The notes under the pieces: model-generated | What the model saw: only the letters and a program-made list of their open reading frames with translations | Told to the model about the DNA's origin: nothing | Databases searched by the model: none | Translations under genes and position numbers: made by a program | Source: Amphiura filiformis | Taxonomy: Eukaryota; Echinodermata; Ophiuroidea; Amphilepidida; Amphiuridae | Assembly (NCBI RefSeq): GCF_039555335.1 | Contig: NC_092628.1 | Location: 77,006,713 to 77,070,712 of the forward strand | DNA length: 64,000 nucleotides | Direction of reading: 5' to 3' | Part shown: one piece after another, positions 58,198 through 64,000 of the stretch | Layout: each line of letters opens with the position of its first letter | How positions within the stretch are numbered: the first letter of the stretch is position 1

Positions 58198-58655
58198 TTA
58201 AGGGCTCTGGTATGAGCATTTGGAAAGTATGTTTTGTGGGACACAGCAGATATATCAAATTGCATTTTGAATATGAAGAACGTCCTTCTGATATCAAATA
58301 ATTTTGATTTTCTGAAATTTGCGAAATAACACTTTATTGCAAATGATTAAAAATTTATATTTTTGATATTTAATGCTACAAAAAGTAACAGTCCTCGAAG
58401 TACTAACGATGTACTTAAAGTGTATGTAGCTGGGATAAAAAGCTGCAGATCAATTAAAATTTCCCCCCCAAAAAAAAAAAAAAAATTAGGCCTTTTTTGG
58501 AAAAAAAGGTATATCTTCAGTTTTAAAATGTCAAATTTTTGAATTGATCATCAGCTTTTCATCCCAGCTACATACACATAAGTACGGTACATATCATTAT
58601 AAAGTTAATAAAGTTTACTTCGAGGACTGTCATATATCAAAACACCAGAGCCCAT
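58198..58655. mobile_element. Foldback element, family copy 2, abutting the hairpin cluster
   Basis: Ends 'gggctctggtatgagcattt' and inverse 'accagagccc'. Internal arms 'gtagctgggataaaaagctg' / 'cagcttttcatcccagctac' and 'cagtcctcgaagta' / 'tacttcgaggactg'. Shares 'gtgggaca', 'aaattgcatt.tgaata' and 'tgatatcaaataatttt' with the element at 43,585-44,400. Confidence 0.75.
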
Positions 58656-58659
58656 AAGT

Positions 58660-59800
58660 AAATTATATAAAATGGGTTAAAATTGAAGATATTCATTTGC
58701 ATATTAACTTGTTCTTTTAAGAACACATGATACAGTGATACACAACATATGACAAAATACATACACTGTACTATGAGATTGCGCAGGAGTCTAATATGTT
58801 GATTTTCTCACAGGGCAAAGCTTAAACATGTGAACCACATGGATTGTGAATGAGCAAACATAAGCTATCAGAATGTCAAACTAGGGAAAATTATTGGAAA
58901 GTGCTAATAAGCTTCTGTATGCTTACTGGCCCTTATGGTGCAAGTGGATATAGCTGGACCGTCAAAATCACAAATTTATCTTACAAAAGATCGCAAATGC
59001 AAGTCCCGCCCACTGCAAACTTGTGTAAAGTGTGTATATATATACACACACATGTTGTAAATTGGATGCCCATGCCAACAAAGTTAATTAAACACACTAG
59101 GCAATTTGAAATGAGCCACTAACCCAGGCCACTAACCAACAGTATAGCAAAAGAACAGTTTGATGTTTTTTGCTCAACAGTACTAAAACCAAAATGAAAA
59201 ATCAACAATTATGAAATTGATCTTGGTCTATAAACTATCCAGCAATGGAAAATTTATATTGCAATAATATTCCAAATGTTTACCACAATCAAAGGAAATT
59301 AATATTCAGATAAACAGGATGTTCGTAGTTCAATAAACAAATTTGACACTGAACAAAATGTAAACAAGTCAATGTAACAGGTCATTAAAAAGCAAACAAT
59401 TGACAGAACATAACTAATGATCAGCATGAGATCCCTCCGAGAGAACTAGTAAATTTGAGTTAAAGAGTTATGTTCTGTCAACATAAAATCCTTCAAAGAA
59501 GAAATATGATAACTAGTAAATTTGAGAATTTAGCATTTCAATTTCACAATGATGCAATGCGAAACTGTAGGTATATTTAAAATAAAATTTAAAATCTCAA
59601 TTTAATATCATTTTTATGAACTGATAATTTTGCATTGCAATCTTAATCTTAGAGAATTTAAGAACATGGACCAAAACTTGTTTAAAGTACAATTTCTAAA
59701 GAATCACATTGAAGCTGAACAGATCAAATACAAACACAAATGTAGTAATGTAAACTGTGTATAACAAATAGTAATGCATAACCTGGTTGTCATCTTAGGA
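58660..59800. other. AT-rich DNA, no gene recognised
   Basis: Short ORFs only. A (TA)n/(CA)n patch lies at about 59,034-59,052. 'agttatgttctgtcaa' at about 59,467 is an inverted copy of a segment near 59,400 (ttgacagaacataact). Confidence 0.4.
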
Positions 59801-59810
59801 ACTTACTTAC

Positions 59811-59884
59811 CTGTACATCTGTACATGGATGAACCATCTTCAGATCATAAGCATAACTCCAATATCCATAACTGATCATCATAC
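59811..59884 (-). CDS. Weak candidate exon upstream of the hairpin cluster
   Basis: Minus strand: acceptor-like ATAG before 59884 and a strong donor (CAG|GTAAGTAAGT, first intron base 59810). The open frame reads ISYGYWSYAYDLKMVHPCTD. It lies 1.7 kb before the minus-strand start of the hairpin cluster, so the following intron or exon could carry the hairpins. The family is not recognised, and the phase with the next candidate exon is unresolved. Confidence 0.3.
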
Positions 59885-59973
59885 TATCATGTTAACTTGT
59901 TCCATAACATTGTACACAACATGTGTATTACAAGGTAAAATATTTCACCACACACTAACCAGTAAAGTCTTTA

Positions 59974-60176
59974 CTACATGAGCAACAGTTGTAGAATGAT
60001 GCCAATCCCGCCAAGTACTCTTCCTTTTAATCTACTTTCTACCTCCATACCTCCCATACATAATAGATGAGGGTTTCTATTGAGAGAATCAATTCTTCTT
60101 TTCATCCTTGGCCAAGCCTCATCAACATAACAATAGTGATCACTGACCACTGATGAATGCCTATGCCGGACATTAC
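59974..60176 (-). CDS. Weak candidate exon, unknown product
   Basis: After acceptor CAATGCACAG, the minus-strand frame reads NVRHRHSSVVSDHYCYVDEA, then WPRMKRRIDSLNRNPHLLCM, and runs to a TAG at 59976-59974. An internal donor (GGGAG|GTATGG or GGAG|GTAGAA) could end it earlier. The composition looks coding rather than random, but I know no matching family. Confidence 0.35.
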
Positions 60177-60639
60177 CTGTGCATTGATAGACTTTACTCA
60201 AGTCTGTAGGCTTGAATAACTTTTAACTTTAGACAGTCTAAATTCTCAGTATGGACCATACAAAGTTTCAAGGTTATTTAAATATTTATTTTATAGAAAT
60301 ATAAATTAAATATTTTACTTATGTAATTAGTATCTGGCTGTGTAATAATATTTTTAAAATTTAAATTTTTAAATTTTAAATTTAAATATTCTCTTGATGT
60401 GTCTTCTTAAACCAGAAAGTTGTGTACTAAATATTCTTTTATTATATTATTAATTTTTAGCATTATCTTTATTTATTTCTTAAATAATGAAAACAACTAG
60501 TTTTTATCATAATTCATAAGTTTGTATTTTGTATAAAATTTATATATTGTATTTTATTTCATTTTTAATATCTTATTCATTTATTAACTTTATTTTATTA
60601 TTTTATTTATTGTTTTTACAACATATCAGAGTTAATTTG

Positions 60640-60870
<231 letters not shown>

Positions 60871-60879
60871 CAAATATAA

Positions 60880-62685
60880 GGCATATGCAAACATTCTGTT
60901 TAATTTTATTATGTTTAACATTGGGGTTAGTTTACCGCAAAGAAGATCTTGGACTCAATCTAACAACCACTCATCAGAATCAATAACAGAAGCTAGGACT
61001 GTAAAACAAACACAATTGTGTTTATTGGTCAGGAAGACTAGCCAATCCCATGGATGATTGCAAGATCACCAATTGTCTTCTCTCATTTCACCCAACACTT
61101 AAGTCACTTACCATATATTTGGAGTGATGTCTTAAAGTGGGGATTAGGTGCATCTAATCCTGGGTCTAATCCTCTTATTGTTTTCTGTCAATCAACTTTC
61201 TGGACCTGCTCATCACTGATGACAAACTGACAGACAAGCTTGTGTCAAAACTTGGGGATAATATAATTATGTTTTTCTTTTCATTGTTTTGATTAATATT
61301 TGTTCAAGAAAAATTGTATAACATTTAAAATGATATAAGAAATAAAAATAATATGAGTTGTTTTAATTTTGAAAACCAAAACACATTTTTCCTAAATGTC
61401 TTTGTTTATTGAGTAAAATAATTCCAGTTCCCCTATTTGTTAAAAGTAGGCGACATGTATATAACTTAAAATGCACATTATTGTTACCAGTGAACTGAAG
61501 TAACATGGTTAAAATTTAAAAAAGTTAAATATACCTACACAACAATTGCTTGCATTTATTAAGAGTTATTAAGGTGTATTTTTAAGTGTCAATTCGCTAG
61601 TTAATAATAGTAATAATCATTTAACTGGACTCATATTCAAGTAAGTTTAACAAGAAATCAAAATATTTTGTTTGAAAACTTGTCTTTACAAATTATGTGC
61701 CTGAAAAAACTTTTGTTTTTTGAATGCAATTGCATAAAAATGTATAATTTCAATGTTCTTAAGTTAGTAGCACTAGTTCAACTATTGGCATAACACTTAA
61801 TAGATGACATTTTACTAATTGTATGTAGAGTAGTATAATTGTAGACCCCTATTTTATAAGAATTTCTAAAGATAAACCCAAATTAATTTTAGGACTTAAT
61901 ACAAAGGTAAAGAATGAAAGCAAACTTATGAATTTCCACATGCTATAAAGTATAATATGTGTCTGGTGCATTCTCCCTTTTTTTGTGCCTTATCAAATCA
62001 TTTGGTTTTGGCAAAAGATGATGATACACTACTTGAAAAAAATAATGATTTGGGTCCAAAGTCATTCGGCTGTAGTTAAGATTAAATTATTATCAATTTG
62101 TTGCGTTTGACAACATTATTTGAAAAGAACAGTGTAAGATGTTTTATGAATTCAAAAAGAAGAAAGAGTGTTTGTGTAGTGTGTATCCACCTATGTTGAT
62201 AATCCATAGAAAGTCAAGCTTATTATTATCATTTCCATGATCTTAGATGATTGATTTTGGATTTTGATAATAAAAAGGAGCAAATTTGAATCCCAAATAG
62301 TAGATGGATTAGACAAGAAAGATGGTTCAATATTATGGAGATGGGAAACAAGTCAATACAATCATGTGTTACTTTCTCACATACAAGCAGACTAAGAGAA
62401 AGTCAATACCAATTTTCTACTTAGTCGCTTGATACATTCCCACAAGCAAAACATGTACTACTTGACTTATAACTCAAATTTATGATGAACCTCTTTGGTA
62501 GAATTAAATTTAAAATTACCAAAACCTCCTCCAATAAAGGGGAATAAAATTGACCTTTCCTAACTAAGTATCCCTGATAATAATAAGATCGCATGGTGAA
62601 TCTTACAGACGAGAACACAAAACACATCAAGGATCAATAATGATACCTTGAATATATATGAATAACCTGATACTAGCATCAGTGT
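60880..62685. other. AT-rich DNA, nothing recognised
   Basis: No splice-bounded coding segment, tRNA or clear repeat. Confidence 0.45.
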
Positions 62686-62689
62686 TGGA

Positions 62690-62850
62690 GGACTCGGGAC
62701 TCGGACTCGGACTCGAGTCCGGACTCGAGTCCTTTTTCAAGGACTCGGACTCGGACTTGGACTCGGAAGCTAAGGACTTGGACTCGGACTCGGACTCGGA
62801 CCCCAAGGACTCGGGGACTCGGCTTCGAGTCCTCTTCGAGTCCGACAAAA
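62690..62850. repeat. (GACTCG)n-type imperfect minisatellite
   Basis: About 20 degenerate units of GACTCG/GACTTG, including the self-complementary GGACTCGAGTCC. Because the unit is 6 bp, both strands stay open (Asp/Ser on plus, Glu/Ser on minus), giving spurious ORFs. Confidence 0.92.
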
Positions 62851-63089
62851 TAGGGTCTTTTAGGTCTTTTATTTTCGTTCATTGTAAACTTCTTCTTATG
62901 CTTGATCAATGATCACATAATTTTACATGCAAATAAATTCAGTTTATAAATAAAAGTACAACCAAAAAGCAAAATTGCTTTCAGTTATAATCATAATCGT
63001 TTGTTTTGTACGGAAAGCCCAATCTACGGAAAGCCCAATCGGACATTGTAACAGCAATACAGCATGACTGCTTGGTTAGGCGCAAGTCT

Positions 63090-63400
63090 AGAATATAGGC
63101 CTACATGAATAATAATTTGTGGGCAAAATAGGGGCTTGATGAACTGAAATTTCAACATTTTTGTGGAGGTCTGTGAACTAAAAATGGGCCATATTATAGG
63201 CTTTAAAGCTAACAAATTCAAAATGTTTCCAAATTTGAGCTAAAGAGCTACAATTTTCAGAGTGTTGGGCTCAATGAACTGGAGCATGATGGAAACTGGG
63301 GGTCTTAAGGAACTGCCAGAGAGCATGAAAAAGGGACCCTTGACCGCCGCACATACCCGTACCACCTTTACACGTGAGTGATCCCCCCCACTCCCGGAAT
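63090..63400. repeat. Dispersed repeat, inverted partner of 20.4-20.8 kb
   Basis: Shares 'tgaactgaaatttcaacatt', 'tcttaaggaactgc' and 'ccgccgcacatacccgtacc' with the reverse complement of 20,430-20,780. Confidence 0.7.
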
Positions 63401-63479
63401 AATACTGCATAGGCCTACAGCCAGATCCAACACCCTTTCGTTTGGCACCTGAAGTTTGGTAGTGACGTCATATTTTGAT

Positions 63480-64000
63480 TATCATATTGCATCTTTTGCC
63501 TCTTTAAAACACAAGCCTAATAAGTTGGGGTGGGGGAGTCTGTGATTATACTCTGTTATGGGCATTTGGGGAAGGTAAAATTAGAGGCAAGATTTTTTGG
63601 CCGATCGAAAGGGAGGGTGGAAGCAATTTTTGGCAAGCAGATTTAGCTGAGAGGGGGGAACAAGCAACTTTGACACATGGGGCACCTTTCAAATAAAACG
63701 CTCTAAAATTGCTTAGAAAACAGTACGGAAACGCTTACATATTATGCAAATTTGCCTGCTCGCTGCACTAGCAACATATATCCAAGGTTTGTAAATTGGG
63801 ATCTTCAAAAATAGCATGTGCAAAGGGGGTGCAAATTTTTTTGGCAGGCCGGGAGTGGGGGGCAAGCGATTTTTGGCAGGCCGAGAGGGGATATAGTAGG
63901 GTCCAGAATGGAAGTCCCGTTCTCGGTTTGAGTACAAGAAGTTTTGAAGGTGTTTTTTATAGATTTGAGGACGCTGAATAAAGTGAGAGGGGTCTGACCC
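63480..64000. repeat. G-rich dispersed repeat with 'tttttggcaggccg' units
   Basis: 'tttggcaggccggg' at about 63,838 and 'tttttggcaggccgag' at about 63,870, together with 'atttttggcaagcagattta' at 63,628, form a loose tandem. The composition (G-runs, 'gggtctgacccc'-like end) matches other dispersed repeats in the window. Confidence 0.55.

Overview
This is animal nuclear DNA. It is AT-rich, carries split genes with GT-AG introns, and is dense with transposable elements. The frequent 'taggccta' words, the DIRS retroelement, the foldback elements and the 'taaacgccccc' and 'gcgccttgccc' dispersed repeats suggest a marine deuterostome, most likely an echinoderm. That taxonomic guess is inference only.

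Layout: (1) 0.2-2.1 kb is a decayed non-LTR retrotransposon. (2) 3.85-8.13 kb, minus strand, holds six phase-consistent exons of a gene I identify as MYCBPAP (MYC-binding-protein-associated, sperm axoneme). A probable seventh, N-terminal exon lies at 21.2 kb, and the gene continues off the left edge. The 13 kb intron between exons 1 and 2 contains a mariner-like element (9.4-10.4 kb) and an almost complete DIRS tyrosine-recombinase retrotransposon (11.3-18.4 kb) with terminal inverted repeats and an internal complementary region. (3) 21.4-28 kb has two more candidate minus-strand exons near 25 kb and two foldback elements, one with a nested triple inverted repeat. (4) 28.1-32.9 kb holds a second, truncated DIRS copy, duplicated in tandem with its flank (1,920 bp period). 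(5) 33-48 kb is mostly repeats, plus a plus-strand candidate first exon (35.97 kb), a LINE remnant (40.1 kb) and one exon I assign to PEMT (42.2 kb).

(6) 48.6-58.1 kb is the most striking region. It is a cluster of 54 related hairpins. Each has a stem of about 34 bp and a 12-20 nt loop. The two arms of 22-24 nt are conserved while loops and spacers vary. Three or more sub-families have different lower-stem sequences that are each self-complementary. Nearly all recurrent mismatches are A-C on the plus strand, which become G-U wobbles on the minus strand, so the functional transcript is probably minus-strand. This looks like a large tandem microRNA or hairpin-siRNA (hpRNA) locus that I do not recognise from any known family. 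Its older half is an alternating dimer array (about 255-285 bp) and its younger half is a homogenised 150-151 bp array.

(7) 58.2-64 kb has a foldback element, two weak candidate minus-strand exons at 59.8-60.2 kb that could belong to a host gene for the hairpin cluster, an (ATTT)n microsatellite, a (GACTCG)n repeat and more dispersed repeats. No tRNA, rRNA or CRISPR locus was found.
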